The notes beneath the pieces were generated by a model. That model saw only the letters and a list, made by a program, of their open reading frames with translations, searched no databases and was not told the DNA's origin. A stretch of 64,000 bases of DNA from Clostridia bacterium 41_269 (GTDB lineage Bacteria > Bacillota > DTU086). Position 1 is the stretch's first letter. Every line of letters begins with the position of its first letter. The stretch is from NCBI GenBank assembly GCA_001508005.1, contig LGEZ01000004.1, forward strand, positions 1 to 64,000, read 5' to 3'. The position numbers and the translations under genes were made by a program. Shown here in pieces: positions 45,756 to 54,664 of the stretch.

Positions 45756-46199
45756 ACGGTATACAGAAATTTTTTTCAGCTTTTTGCATGTTTAAGGGTT
45801 TTTCCATCGGGAAGAAGATAATCTGGTGCCTGCTGTCCTTTCATACGATATTGATATCTTACACAGCTTTGGTAGTCTTTTAAACAGTATCTGTTTATGT
45901 AAATATTTTTTAACAATTCTGTCTTAATTTTTTAACAATTCTGTCTTAAACTTGTTATAAATTTATAAATAGGGCAAATGTTATGATATTGGCATTTATC
46001 TTGAATATCCTTCATTTAAAACCCCCCATCATATATTTTACATATGTCCATTTTTTGGCTATTATAATATCATAATGAGATTCACTGTCAATTTAGCTTT
46101 TTTAATAATTTTTAGTTTTTGGTAGTTTTGGTATTATAAAATACGTCATTAGCTGTTTAGGATATTTGGCTTAAATTAAATGGACAGGGAGTGATTCTG
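45756..46199. other. 444-base intergenic region before metK
   Basis: No ORF with start and ribosome site is seen. It holds the tandem 22-base repeat at 45906-45949 and long AT-rich runs. I looked for the helices of a SAM-I (S-box) riboswitch and did not find them, nor a clear hairpin terminator before metK. Confidence 0.6.
45906..45949 (+). repeat. Perfect 22-base tandem repeat upstream of metK
   Basis: Two exact adjacent copies (45906-45927 and 45928-45949), each containing TTAACAATTCTGTCTTAA. They lie about 250 bases before metK. Could be paired operator sites or a slippage duplication. Confidence 0.85.
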
Positions 46200-47384
46200 T
46201 TGGGTAAAAATGTATTTACTTCGGAATCAGTAACGGAAGGGCATCCGGATAAAATGGCAGATCAGATATCTGATGCTATCCTGGATGCAATACTTGCTAA
46301 AGATCCCCTAGCCAGGGTTGCTTGTGAAACCATGGTTACTACGGGATTAGTTATTGTTACAGGTCAAATAACTACAGACTGCTATGTGGATATCCCAAAC
46401 ATAATAAGAAGGACTGTTTGTGAAATAGGTTATACCCGTGCAAAATATGGTTTTGATTGTGAGACTTGTGGTGTAATTACTTCCATTGATGAGCAGTCAC
46501 CTGATATTTCTATGGGAGTAAATAAAGCTTTGGAAGCCCGTACTGGAGAAATGGAGGATGATGAAATTGAGGCGTGGGGAGCAGGGGATCAGGGAATGAT
46601 GTTTGGTTACGCAACAAACGAAACTCCAGAATACATGCCTGCACCCATAGTTTTTGCCCATAAAATTGTAAAGAGGCTTGCGGAGGCCCGAAAAACAAAA
46701 GAAATTCCCTATCTACGTCCTGATGGGAAGTCTCAGGTTACAGTGGAATATGAGGGAGACAAGCCGAAGCGAATTGATACAGTTGTTGTTTCTGCTCAGC
46801 ACAGTCCCGATGTGGATTTAAAAACCATTGAAGAAGATATAATTGAAAAAGTTGTTAAAAAAGCTCTTCCGCAGGAATATCTTGATGAAAATACAAGGTA
46901 CTTAATTAATCCCACAGGCAGATTTGTTATTGGAGGCCCTCAGGCAGATACAGGATTGACAGGCAGAAAGATTATTGTTGATACTTATGGAAGTATGGGT
47001 AGACATGGTGGGGGATGCTTTTCTGGTAAAGATCCTACAAAAGTTGATAGATCTGGAGCTTATGCAGCACGCTATGTAGCAAAAAATATTGTAGCTGCCG
47101 GTCTTGCGGACAAATGCGAAATTCAAATTGCTTATGCCATAGGAGTTGCTAAACCTGTTTCCATAGCTGTACATACTTTTGGAACTGAAAAGGTTCCCAA
47201 AGAGCGAATAATTGAATTGGTAAAGAAGCATGTGGATCTGCGTCCTGCAGCGATAATCCGAAAGTTTGACCTATTAAGACCCATTTATAAGCAGGTTGCT
47301 GCCTATGGTCATTTTGGAAGACCAGATTTAGATCTGCCTTGGGAAAAAACTGATCTTGCAGAAATATTTAAGGCTGAAATATAA
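46200..47384 (+). CDS. metK: S-adenosylmethionine synthetase
   Basis: Makes S-adenosylmethionine from methionine and ATP. Motifs: [24 protein letters not shown] at the N-terminus, [12 protein letters not shown] near residue 121, the P-loop-like [23 protein letters not shown] near 260, and the C-terminal HFGR. TTG 46200 (AGGGAGTG upstream) gives the canonical [10 protein letters not shown] start; GTG 46191 lies inside that ribosome site. 394 aa. Confidence 0.96.
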   Translation: MGKNVFTSESVTEGHPDKMADQISDAILDAILAKDPLARVACETMVTTGLVIVTGQITTDCYVDIPNIIRRTVCEIGYTRAKYGFDCETCGVITSIDEQSPDISMGVNKALEARTGEMEDDEIEAWGAGDQGMMFGYATNETPEYMPAPIVFAHKIVKRLAEARKTKEIPYLRPDGKSQVTVEYEGDKPKRIDTVVVSAQHSPDVDLKTIEEDIIEKVVKKALPQEYLDENTRYLINPTGRFVIGGPQADTGLTGRKIIVDTYGSMGRHGGGCFSGKDPTKVDRSGAYAARYVAKNIVAAGLADKCEIQIAYAIGVAKPVSIAVHTFGTEKVPKERIIELVKKHVDLRPAAIIRKFDLLRPIYKQVAAYGHFGRPDLDLPWEKTDLAEIFKAEI

Positions 47385-47402
47385 GGATTAATAAGAATAT
47401 TG

Positions 47403-47432
47403 AAAAGTCCTGTACTGCACAGGACTTTTTTA
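47403..47432 (+). terminator. Terminator after metK
   Basis: AAAAGTCCTGT pairs with ACAGGACTTTT around a short loop, followed by TTTTATTTT. Confidence 0.85.
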
Positions 47433-47547
47433 TTTTAGATCAGCTGAGTATAATGAGCAAAGATCGGATAGAAAGCAGATGTTGGGCAATAATAGTAAAG
47501 GAGAGTAAAAAAAGCATCGGATGTGCAAAAGGAGGAAGCTTGGGGTT

Positions 47548-49227
47548 GTGAGTGAGCTGACCATTGGCATATCAGGTCTTCTCAATTTTATTCAGATATT
47601 TTTCGCTGTGGTGATCGGTTTATATTTTTGGAATCTCCTGCGGAGTCAGCAGAATAATAAAGCTGTTATTGAACGGGAATCAAAAAAAGAGATGGAAAAG
47701 CTTCAAAAAATGCGGAATATAAGATTAACCGAACCCCTTTCTGAAAGGACCCGTCCCACAACCTTTAAAGAAATTGTAGGCCAGGAAGAGGGTCTTAAAG
47801 CTTTAAGAGCTGCGTTGTGCAGCTCCAACCCTCAGCATGTAATAATATATGGCCCTCCAGGAGTTGGGAAAACTGCAGCAGCCCGACTTGTTTTGGAAGA
47901 AGCAAAAGCAAATCCCAAATCTCCTTTCAATAAAAATTCCAAATTTGTTGAAGTGGACGGCACAACTGCACGGTTTGATGAAAGGGGCATAGCGGATCCC
48001 TTAATAGGATCAGTTCATGATCCTATTTATCAAGGTGCTGGTGCAATGGGCATAGTTGGAATACCCCAGCCTAAACCCGGTGCTGTTACTAAAGCCCATG
48101 GGGGTATTCTTTTTATTGATGAAATAGGAGAGCTTCATATGACTCAAATAAACAAGCTTTTAAAAGTCTTGGAGGACCGTAAAGTTATGCTGGAAAGTGC
48201 TTATTACAGCTCTGAAGATACCAATATTCCCAGCTACATACATGATATTTTTCAGAAAGGCCTGCCTGCAGATTTTCGGTTGGTGGCTGCAACAACAAGA
48301 ATGCCCCATGAGATACCTGAAGCAGTTCGCTCCCGCTGCGTAGAGATTTTTTTTAGAGAGCTTACTCCTGATGAAATAGGTATTATTGCTTCCAATGCTG
48401 CAGAAAAAATTAATTTTGAATTGAGCGGAGAAGCTTTAGAAACGATAAAGAAGTTTGCAAAAAACGGAAGAGAAGCGGTTAATATAGTTCAGATTGCTGC
48501 TTCTCTTGCTGATATAGAACTGCGTAAGAATATTGAAGCGTCGGATGTGGAATGGATCATTAATCACGGTCAATATTCACCAAGAATAATAACGAAGGTT
48601 CCAAAACGGCCCCAAATTGGATATGCAAATGGTCTTGCTATGTATGGACCCAGCATGGGTGTTCTCCTTGAAGTAGAAGTAAGTGCTGTTTCTGCTTTTT
48701 ACAAGAAAGGAATTATAAACATTACTGGGATAGTAGAAGAGGAGGAAATGGGTTTAGAAGGGAAGAAAATTCGAAGAAAAAGTATGGTTAAGAGTTCCTT
48801 AGAAAATGTGCTCACAGCTTTAAGAATCAATTTTAATATTGAGCCCAGGGATTATAATCTTCATGTAAATTTTCCTGGAGACATTCCCATTGATGGTCCT
48901 TCTGCAGGGGCAGCTGTAGCTGCTGCTGTGTACTCAGCGGTAAAAGGAATTCCAGTGGACAATACTGTGGCAATGACCGGGGAGGTTTCCATTAAGGGTT
49001 CTATTCTGCCTGTAGGAGGAATTGCAGCAAAAATTAATGCTGCTCGTAATGCAGGGGCAAAAAAAGTGCTGATCCCAAGGGATAACTGGCAGCATCTATT
49101 CCAAAAGTTTAAGGACATAGATATAGTACCCATTGATAATGTAAAAAACTTGATAAAGGAAGCATTGATTTTTCCTGCAGATGCATCTTTAAGTGCATTT
49201 GGTTTTGGAGAAAAAGCAGGGCTTTAA
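47548..49227 (+). CDS. lonB: Membrane-associated ATP-dependent protease LonB
   Basis: Lon-type protease of the sporulation-linked LonB class. An N-terminal membrane helix (LLNFIQIFFAVVIGLYFWNLL) is followed by an AAA+ domain (Walker [11 protein letters not shown] near residue 100; Walker B GGILFIDEIGEL) and a C-terminal Lon peptidase domain with catalytic Ser in DGPSAGAAVAAA and Lys in AGAKKVLIP. GTG 47548 is chosen because AAAGGAGG lies 12 bases upstream; the frame extends to ATG 47521. 559 aa. Sits between metK and the FmdB gene and, with lonA downstream, forms a protease neighbourhood. Confidence 0.93.
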   Translation: MSELTIGISGLLNFIQIFFAVVIGLYFWNLLRSQQNNKAVIERESKKEMEKLQKMRNIRLTEPLSERTRPTTFKEIVGQEEGLKALRAALCSSNPQHVIIYGPPGVGKTAAARLVLEEAKANPKSPFNKNSKFVEVDGTTARFDERGIADPLIGSVHDPIYQGAGAMGIVGIPQPKPGAVTKAHGGILFIDEIGELHMTQINKLLKVLEDRKVMLESAYYSSEDTNIPSYIHDIFQKGLPADFRLVAATTRMPHEIPEAVRSRCVEIFFRELTPDEIGIIASNAAEKINFELSGEALETIKKFAKNGREAVNIVQIAASLADIELRKNIEASDVEWIINHGQYSPRIITKVPKRPQIGYANGLAMYGPSMGVLLEVEVSAVSAFYKKGIINITGIVEEEEMGLEGKKIRRKSMVKSSLENVLTALRINFNIEPRDYNLHVNFPGDIPIDGPSAGAAVAAAVYSAVKGIPVDNTVAMTGEVSIKGSILPVGGIAAKINAARNAGAKKVLIPRDNWQHLFQKFKDIDIVPIDNVKNLIKEALIFPADASLSAFGFGEKAGL

Positions 49228-49322
49228 TAAGCTGATTTTTAAACTTGAAAGGTGGGTATTTCCTTAAAATTTTATTGAATTTTAACAGCTTTGAAGACTT
49301 GAAGCAGTTGAGATAGCGTATA

Positions 49323-49351
49323 TTGACAAATGTGTCAAATTGAATTATATC
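49323..49351 (+). promoter_or_regulatory. Promoter with overlapping dyad before the FmdB gene
   Basis: TTGACA (49323-49328), 17 bases, TATATC (49346-49351). TTGACA-AATG-TGTCAA is a perfect 6+6 inverted repeat covering the -35 box, a possible repressor site. Confidence 0.6.
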
Positions 49352-49427
49352 TTTTAAGTGGTGTTTTTTTTATATTTTATAATATTTTATAGGGAATGTA
49401 TAGAGATAGAGAGCTGGAGGTGGGATG

Positions 49428-49685
49428 ATGCCTAAATATGATTATAAGTGTGAAAACTGTGGAGTATTTGAAAAAGTTCAGCCTATTACTGAAGAGGCAT
49501 TAAGAACATGTCCGACCTGCGGCGGGAAGGTAACAAGACTTATAAGCAGTAATGTAAATGTGATTTTTAAAGGAAAAGGTTTCTATAGAACGGAGTATAA
49601 GAGGCAGGAGCTTATGAATAAGATTAAAAAGCAGGAAGAAAAAACTCCAGGAACGGATAAGAAATCAGATAAGGCTGTGGGTTAA
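49428..49685 (+). CDS. FmdB-family zinc ribbon protein
   Basis: 85 aa with an N-terminal zinc ribbon [18 protein letters not shown]...[13 protein letters not shown] (two CxxC pairs) and a short charged tail, [11 protein letters not shown] being typical of the family. Two ATGs follow GGAGGTGGG; 49428 has the better spacing. FmdB-type proteins are putative regulators; no firm role is known. Confidence 0.9.
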   Translation: MPKYDYKCENCGVFEKVQPITEEALRTCPTCGGKVTRLISSNVNVIFKGKGFYRTEYKRQELMNKIKKQEEKTPGTDKKSDKAVG

Positions 49686-49722
49686 AATCTTAAACTAATG
49701 AGATTATTTAGGGCTAAAAAGT

Positions 49723-49748
49723 GGGGTTTCCTTTGGGAAACCCTTTTA
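49723..49748 (+). terminator. Terminator after the FmdB gene
   Basis: GGGTTTCC pairs with GGGAAACCC around TTT, followed by TTTTATAA. Confidence 0.7.
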
Positions 49749-49902
49749 TAATTCCTTTTCAAGGGCTTTGTTTGCAATCTTGCTTCTTTTCTTGCACATG
49801 GGCTGCATAAATAATAGAATAAACCTTATAGGAGAACTAAGAATATATTTTCCTTAAGGGTAGAGAATAAAAATGTCTGTTTTTTAAAATGGGGGTGAAG
49901 GA

Positions 49903-52278
49903 ATGGAAAACAAGATCAGCACAGAAAGTGGTCAGGTTCGAGAATTACCGCTGCTACCCCTGCGCGGAGTGGTGGTATTTCCATATATGGTTATACATTT
50001 GGATGTGGGAAGGGAAAAATCCGTCAAAGCAATAGATGAAGCTATGACGAACGACAGGCTTATTTTTTTAACTATGCAGAAGGATGCGCAGACCGATGAC
50101 CCTGGAGAAGACGATATATATCACATCGGTACTATTGCTGAGATTAGGCAGCTTCTGAAGCTTCCTGGTGGTACCATAAGAATTTTGGTTGAGGGTTTGA
50201 GCAGGGCTAAAATAATTAATTTTGTTCATGAAGAGCCCTTTTTAAAAGTTGCTGTTAAAGAAGCTGTGGAATCAGAGGAAAAAACTGCTGAAATAGAAGC
50301 GTTAATGAGGGCAATTATAGATAAGTTTGAAAATTACGTGAAAATCAGTAAGAGAATACCACCTGAAACAGTAGTTTCAGTTGTAACCATTGAAGAGCCT
50401 AATAGGTTTGCTGATATTATTGCTTCTCAGCTAACTCTTAAGCTTAAGGATAAGCAGTCTATTTTAGAGGCTGTAGATGTTAAAAAGAGGCTGGAGCTGC
50501 TGTATGAAATCCTGACTAAGGAGCTTGAAATACTTGAGCTGGAAAGGCAGATAAGCGAACGGGTCCGTAAACAGATGGAAAAAACTCAAAAGGAATATTA
50601 TCTCAGGGAGCAGATAAAAGCTATTCAGAAAGAATTAGGGGACAAAGATGACAGACTTTCAGAAGCGGAGGAACTGAGAGAAAGAATTGAAAAGGCAAAA
50701 ATGCCAAAAGAAGTAAGAGAAAAGGCTCTTCAGGAAGTAGAAAGGTTGGAAAAGATGCCTCCCATGGTTGCAGAGGCTGCCGTTGTAAGAAATTATCTTG
50801 AATGGCTTTTAGCTTTACCATGGAATAAGAGTACCAGGGACAGATTGAACATTGAAAAAGCTGAACAAATTTTAAATGAGGATCACTATGGTCTTGAAGA
50901 AGTGAAGGAAAGAATTTTGGAATACCTGGCAATTCGCAAACTTGCCAATAAAATGAAAGGACCCATTTTATGTTTTGTAGGTCCCCCCGGTGTGGGCAAA
51001 ACATCCCTTGCAAAATCCATAGCAAGGGCTCTTAACAGGAAGTTTGTTCGTATTTCTTTAGGTGGAGTACGGGATGAGGCTGAAATACGAGGACACCGCA
51101 GGACCTATGTTGGAGCTCTGCCGGGGCGAATAATTCAAGGGATGAAGCAGGCGGGTACTAAAAATCCAGTATTTCTTTTAGATGAAATTGATAAAATTGG
51201 AGCTGATTTTAGGGGGGATCCTTCGGCAGCTCTTCTGGAAGTTTTGGACCCTGAACACAATCACTCTTTCAGCGATCATTTCATAGAGGTTCCTTTTGAT
51301 CTTTCTAAAGTGCTTTTTATTACCACTGCCAATGTTACTTACACTATACCTAGACCCCTTTTGGACCGCATGGAGGTAATTTATATTTCAGGTTATACGG
51401 AATATGAAAAGCTTCAGATAGCCTTAAGGCATTTAATTCCCAAGCAGATTAAAGAACATGGTTTAAAGGAAAATCAATTGGAAATATCTGAAAATGCAGT
51501 GCGCCGTATAATTAGGGAATATACCCGCGAAGCAGGGGTTCGAAATCTAGAAAGGCAGATTGCTGCTATCTGCCGAAAAGCAGCTAGAGAAATAGTAACG
51601 GGTAAGGCCAAAAGAATCCATGTGTCCTCCAAGACTGTGGAGAAGTGGCTTGGGGCTCCCCGCTACCGTTTTGGAATTGCAGAGGAAAAGGATGAAATAG
51701 GAGTTGCTACAGGATTAGCGTGGACTGAAACTGGAGGAGATGTGCTTAGCATTGAAGCTACCGTCCTAAAAGGAAAGGGAAACATAACTTTGACAGGACA
51801 GATGGGTGATGTCATGAAAGAATCTGCACAGGCTGGTATAAGCTACATTCGCTCAAAAGCTGAAGAATTGGGGATAGAACCTGATTTTTATCAGAACTGC
51901 GATATACACATTCATATTCCAGAGGGTGCTATTCCTAAGGATGGTCCCTCAGCAGGCATAACCATGGCTACTGCAGTTATTTCCTCTCTTACTAAGAAGC
52001 CCGTGAGAAGAGATGTAGCCATGACTGGTGAAATTACCCTGAGGGGGCGCGTTCTCCCCGTTGGAGGAATTAAAGAGAAGGTTTTAGCAGCTCATAGGGC
52101 GGGTATAAGAAAGGTAATTCTTCCTAAGGAAAATGAAAAGGATCTGGAGAAAATTCCAAAACAGGTGAAGCGGAAGCTGGAATTTATTTTAGTGGGGCAC
52201 ATGGATGAGGTGCTGCCCATTGCCTTTGGAGCGAATGAAAAAAACGGCGAAAAAGAAAAAAAAGGTGGGCACTCTTAA
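49903..52278 (+). CDS. lonA: ATP-dependent protease La (Lon)
   Basis: Soluble Lon protease. N-terminal LON substrate-recognition domain ([23 protein letters not shown]), a coiled linker ([28 protein letters not shown]), AAA+ domain (Walker [10 protein letters not shown] near residue 359; [11 protein letters not shown]), and peptidase domain with catalytic Ser in [12 protein letters not shown] and Lys in GIRKVILP. 791 aa, standard. GGGGGTGAAGG before ATG 49903. A terminator follows at once. A CtsR or CIRCE box was not found upstream. Confidence 0.96.
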   Translation: MENKISTESGQVRELPLLPLRGVVVFPYMVIHLDVGREKSVKAIDEAMTNDRLIFLTMQKDAQTDDPGEDDIYHIGTIAEIRQLLKLPGGTIRILVEGLSRAKIINFVHEEPFLKVAVKEAVESEEKTAEIEALMRAIIDKFENYVKISKRIPPETVVSVVTIEEPNRFADIIASQLTLKLKDKQSILEAVDVKKRLELLYEILTKELEILELERQISERVRKQMEKTQKEYYLREQIKAIQKELGDKDDRLSEAEELRERIEKAKMPKEVREKALQEVERLEKMPPMVAEAAVVRNYLEWLLALPWNKSTRDRLNIEKAEQILNEDHYGLEEVKERILEYLAIRKLANKMKGPILCFVGPPGVGKTSLAKSIARALNRKFVRISLGGVRDEAEIRGHRRTYVGALPGRIIQGMKQAGTKNPVFLLDEIDKIGADFRGDPSAALLEVLDPEHNHSFSDHFIEVPFDLSKVLFITTANVTYTIPRPLLDRMEVIYISGYTEYEKLQIALRHLIPKQIKEHGLKENQLEISENAVRRIIREYTREAGVRNLERQIAAICRKAAREIVTGKAKRIHVSSKTVEKWLGAPRYRFGIAEEKDEIGVATGLAWTETGGDVLSIEATVLKGKGNITLTGQMGDVMKESAQAGISYIRSKAEELGIEPDFYQNCDIHIHIPEGAIPKDGPSAGITMATAVISSLTKKPVRRDVAMTGEITLRGRVLPVGGIKEKVLAAHRAGIRKVILPKENEKDLEKIPKQVKRKLEFILVGHMDEVLPIAFGANEKNGEKEKKGGHS

Positions 52279-52293
52279 AGGGGTGCCCTTTTT
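52258..52293 (+). terminator. Terminator after lonA
   Basis: AAAGGTGGGCAC pairs with GGGTGCCCTTT around a short loop, followed by TTTTT; the stem includes the last codons of lonA. Confidence 0.8.
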
Positions 52294-52343
52294 CATGTAA
52301 TTGTATGGGCTCATAGGGAATAGTATTTATTTGGGGTGGTTAT

Positions 52344-52738
52344 ATGCATTTTTACATAATGCTGGCAGGAACGGCAGCTTCTTTGGTTTTTTCTTTTGTT
52401 TTTTCATTAGTGGGAATATTAATTTATTATGTCCTTCCTGGAACCCAATATAATTTATCCTGGATGTTAAACGCTGTCCTTTATATTTCACCTTTTTTGG
52501 GAGGACTTACCGCAGGGTGGCTTGTGAAAAAAGGGGATGGATAAACGGTGGTTGGATAGGTTTAATTTACGGTATTGTTGTCCTAATTTTAAAAGTTTTG
52601 CTGTTGGGAACAGCGAATTTTTCTCCTCTTCTGCTTTTCATGGATTTTTGCTTGGGGTGTATGGGGGGAATTTGCGGAGTGAATGGATCACTTTATTATT
52701 ATAAACGAAAAAAAGAATACAAAATGGGAAGATATTAA
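52344..52738 (+). pseudogene. TIGR04086-like small membrane protein, frameshifted
   Basis: Two overlapping frames make up one four-helix protein: 52344-52544 (helices 1-2, ending AGWLVKK) and 52517-52738 (RGWINGGWIGLIYGIVVLI, helices 3-4, basic tail). In the second frame the natural continuation of AGWLVKK is RGWINGG. One extra A in the run of six at 52527-52532 would fuse them into about 130 aa, the normal size of TIGR04086 (YrzE-type) proteins. GGGGTGG precedes ATG 52344. The function of the family is unknown. Confidence 0.78.
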
Positions 52739-52845
52739 AAGTACGGTTTAAATAATTTACCCATTATCCAGTTAGCTAAGTATTGACATAGATGGAGCTA
52801 TGGCTGATAATCGTTTTAAAGCTAACTGAAAAATATTTTGTTGTG

Positions 52846-52887
52846 TGAGAAGAGAAGAGATGAGATTTTGAGAAGAGAAGAGGTGAG
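52846..52887 (+). repeat. Purine-rich 19-base direct repeats
   Basis: Copies at 52846-52864 and 52869-52887 differ at one base (TGAGAAGAGAAGAG[A/G]TGAG) with a 23-base period, followed by further GAG/TGAG units. They precede the terminator-like hairpin before the TRAP genes. Confidence 0.7.
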
Positions 52888-52916
52888 CTGAGATGAGCTG
52901 ACTGGTGAAAAAAAGG

Positions 52917-52950
52917 CCAGTGCTCATGTGAGCACTGGTTTGTTTTTTAT
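52917..52950 (+). terminator. Strong hairpin terminator upstream of dctP
   Basis: CCAGTGCTC (52917-52925) pairs with GAGCACTGG (52930-52938), then TTTGTTTTTT. It ends 42 bases before the dctP start and may close the preceding unit or attenuate the TRAP operon. Confidence 0.8.
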
Positions 52951-52991
52951 CAATGGCTTTTGATTAAATCCTATTATTGGGGGTGCAGGGC

Positions 52992-54041
52992 TTGAAAAAA
53001 AGGAACTTGTTGAAAGTCATTGCTGTTCTTTTATTATCTATGCTGGTTTCTGCAGGTTGTGGGGGAAAAGGAGCATCTGAGGAAAGCAGCAGCAAGGAAG
53101 GGGAATCCATTGTTTTGAATTATGCTTTTTTTGCACCGGCCAATACCTTTCCTGCCAAACAAATGGAGAAATGGAAAGAGGAAGTGGAAAAAAGAACTAA
53201 CGGCAGAGTGAAAGTTCAGCTGTTTCCTGGGGGGACCCTTCTTACGGAGAAAAATATGTATGATGGTGTAAAGAATGGTGTCGCAGATATAGGGCTGTCC
53301 GTAACTACTTACGAACCGGGAAGATTTCCGCTTCTTGCTATTTCGGATATGCCTTCAGGGTACCCCAATGCAAAAGTTGCAAGCCAGGTTGTTTATGACC
53401 TGGTGCATGAGTTTACCCCTGAGGCATTCAAAGATCTTAAGATAATAACAGTGTTTGCCACTGAGCCTTCCTACTTGCAGACTGTAAAACCTGTAAGAAA
53501 TTTAGAGGATCTTAAAGGTATGCAGCTCAGAATAGCTGGTGCTTTGACACCTGTGCTTAAATCCCTGGGTGCTTCTCCTGTTGGAATGGCAATGGCTGAA
53601 GTTCCTGAAGCACTTCAGACTGGAATTATCAAAGGGTATGTAAGCTCTCGAGAAGTTCTGATGGATCTTAAGCTGGCAGAACAGATAAAGTATGTAACTG
53701 ATTATCCTCTAACTATCAATACCTTTGTGGCTGTTATGAATAAAGATGTATGGGAATCCCTCCCTGAGGATATTAAGAAGGTCATTGATGACTTAAGCCG
53801 TGAAATGGCAGTCTGGACAGGGGAATATATGGATAACCATGTTAGGGAAGCTCTTGAGTGGGCTGTGGAAGAAGAAGGACTTGAAGTAATAAAGCTTTCT
53901 CCTCAGGAAAAAGAAAAATGGGATAGAATACTAAAGCCGATCCAGGATAACTATGTTAAAGAGTTGGAAGCAAAGGGTTATCCAGCGGAAGAGTACAGAG
54001 ATAGGCTTTATGAGCTTATTGAGAAGTACAGCAGCAGTTAA
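52992..54041 (+). CDS. dctP: TRAP transporter substrate-binding lipoprotein DctP
   Basis: Extracytoplasmic solute receptor of a tripartite (TRAP) carboxylate transporter. Type II signal with lipobox VSAGC near residue 23, then LNYAFFAPANTFPAKQMEKWKEEVEKRTNGRVKVQLFPGGTL. The carboxylate-binding arginine lies in the segment GMQLRIAGALTPVLKSLGASPVGM near 180. TTG 52992 after GGGGGTG is preferred to TTG 52977; 349 aa. The ligand is likely a C4-dicarboxylate or other organic acid. First gene of dctPQM. Confidence 0.92.
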   Translation: MKKRNLLKVIAVLLLSMLVSAGCGGKGASEESSSKEGESIVLNYAFFAPANTFPAKQMEKWKEEVEKRTNGRVKVQLFPGGTLLTEKNMYDGVKNGVADIGLSVTTYEPGRFPLLAISDMPSGYPNAKVASQVVYDLVHEFTPEAFKDLKIITVFATEPSYLQTVKPVRNLEDLKGMQLRIAGALTPVLKSLGASPVGMAMAEVPEALQTGIIKGYVSSREVLMDLKLAEQIKYVTDYPLTINTFVAVMNKDVWESLPEDIKKVIDDLSREMAVWTGEYMDNHVREALEWAVEEEGLEVIKLSPQEKEKWDRILKPIQDNYVKELEAKGYPAEEYRDRLYELIEKYSSS

Positions 54042-54073
54042 ATTTCACTCCACACAAAATTGGGGGTGTTTAT

Positions 54074-54664
54074 ATGAGCAGTGGCGGCAATCTTTCAGTG
54101 CAGAGGAACAACGAAGGCCTATTTAGAGAAGAAATCTTCCGTTCGTCTGAAGCAGTAAAGTCTGTTCCTCTTTTGGTTGTAGAGAGTTTAGATCGAATAA
54201 GTGTTTTTCTAAACACTTTTCTTGCAAAGGTGGCCGGAGTCTGTCTTATTCTCATGATGTTTACGGTGGTTTTGAATGGAATTATGAGGGTTGTATATGA
54301 GCCCTTTTTTGGAACAGCAGAGGTGGTTGGATGGCTTTGTGCCCTAACTACCTCTTTTTCCTTAGGATATACCCAATTGAAGCGGGGCTATGTGGAAATG
54401 GATATGTTTCTAAACAAGCTTTCATCAAAGTTTCGCAGGACAGTTAAGGGATTTATGCTTTTTGCTTCTGCAGTATTTTTTTCTCTAGTTTGCTGGCAGA
54501 TAATAATCTATTCCATTAATGTATTAAAAAATGGAAATGTTTCTGAAACCATTGGAATTTCTTTCTATCCTTTGATATTTTTTGCCGCGCTGGGTTTTGC
54601 TGGATTATCCCTGGCACTCATTGTTGATTTTTTAAAGCATATAATTGGAGGTGCTGAGGGATGA
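54074..54664 (+). CDS. dctQ: TRAP transporter small membrane subunit DctQ
   Basis: 196 aa with four membrane helices after a longer than usual hydrophilic N-terminus of about 45 residues. VGWLCALTTSFSLGYTQLKRGYVEMDMFLNKLS near residue 78-110 is the DctQ signature. GGGGGTG precedes the ATG. Overlaps dctM at ATGA. Confidence 0.9.
   Translation: MSSGGNLSVQRNNEGLFREEIFRSSEAVKSVPLLVVESLDRISVFLNTFLAKVAGVCLILMMFTVVLNGIMRVVYEPFFGTAEVVGWLCALTTSFSLGYTQLKRGYVEMDMFLNKLSSKFRRTVKGFMLFASAVFFSLVCWQIIIYSINVLKNGNVSETIGISFYPLIFFAALGFAGLSLALIVDFLKHIIGGAEG

Noticed and set aside
45756..46199. SAM riboswitch before metK
   Set aside because: Conserved S-box helices and a terminator after them are not found; only AT-rich runs and a tandem repeat.
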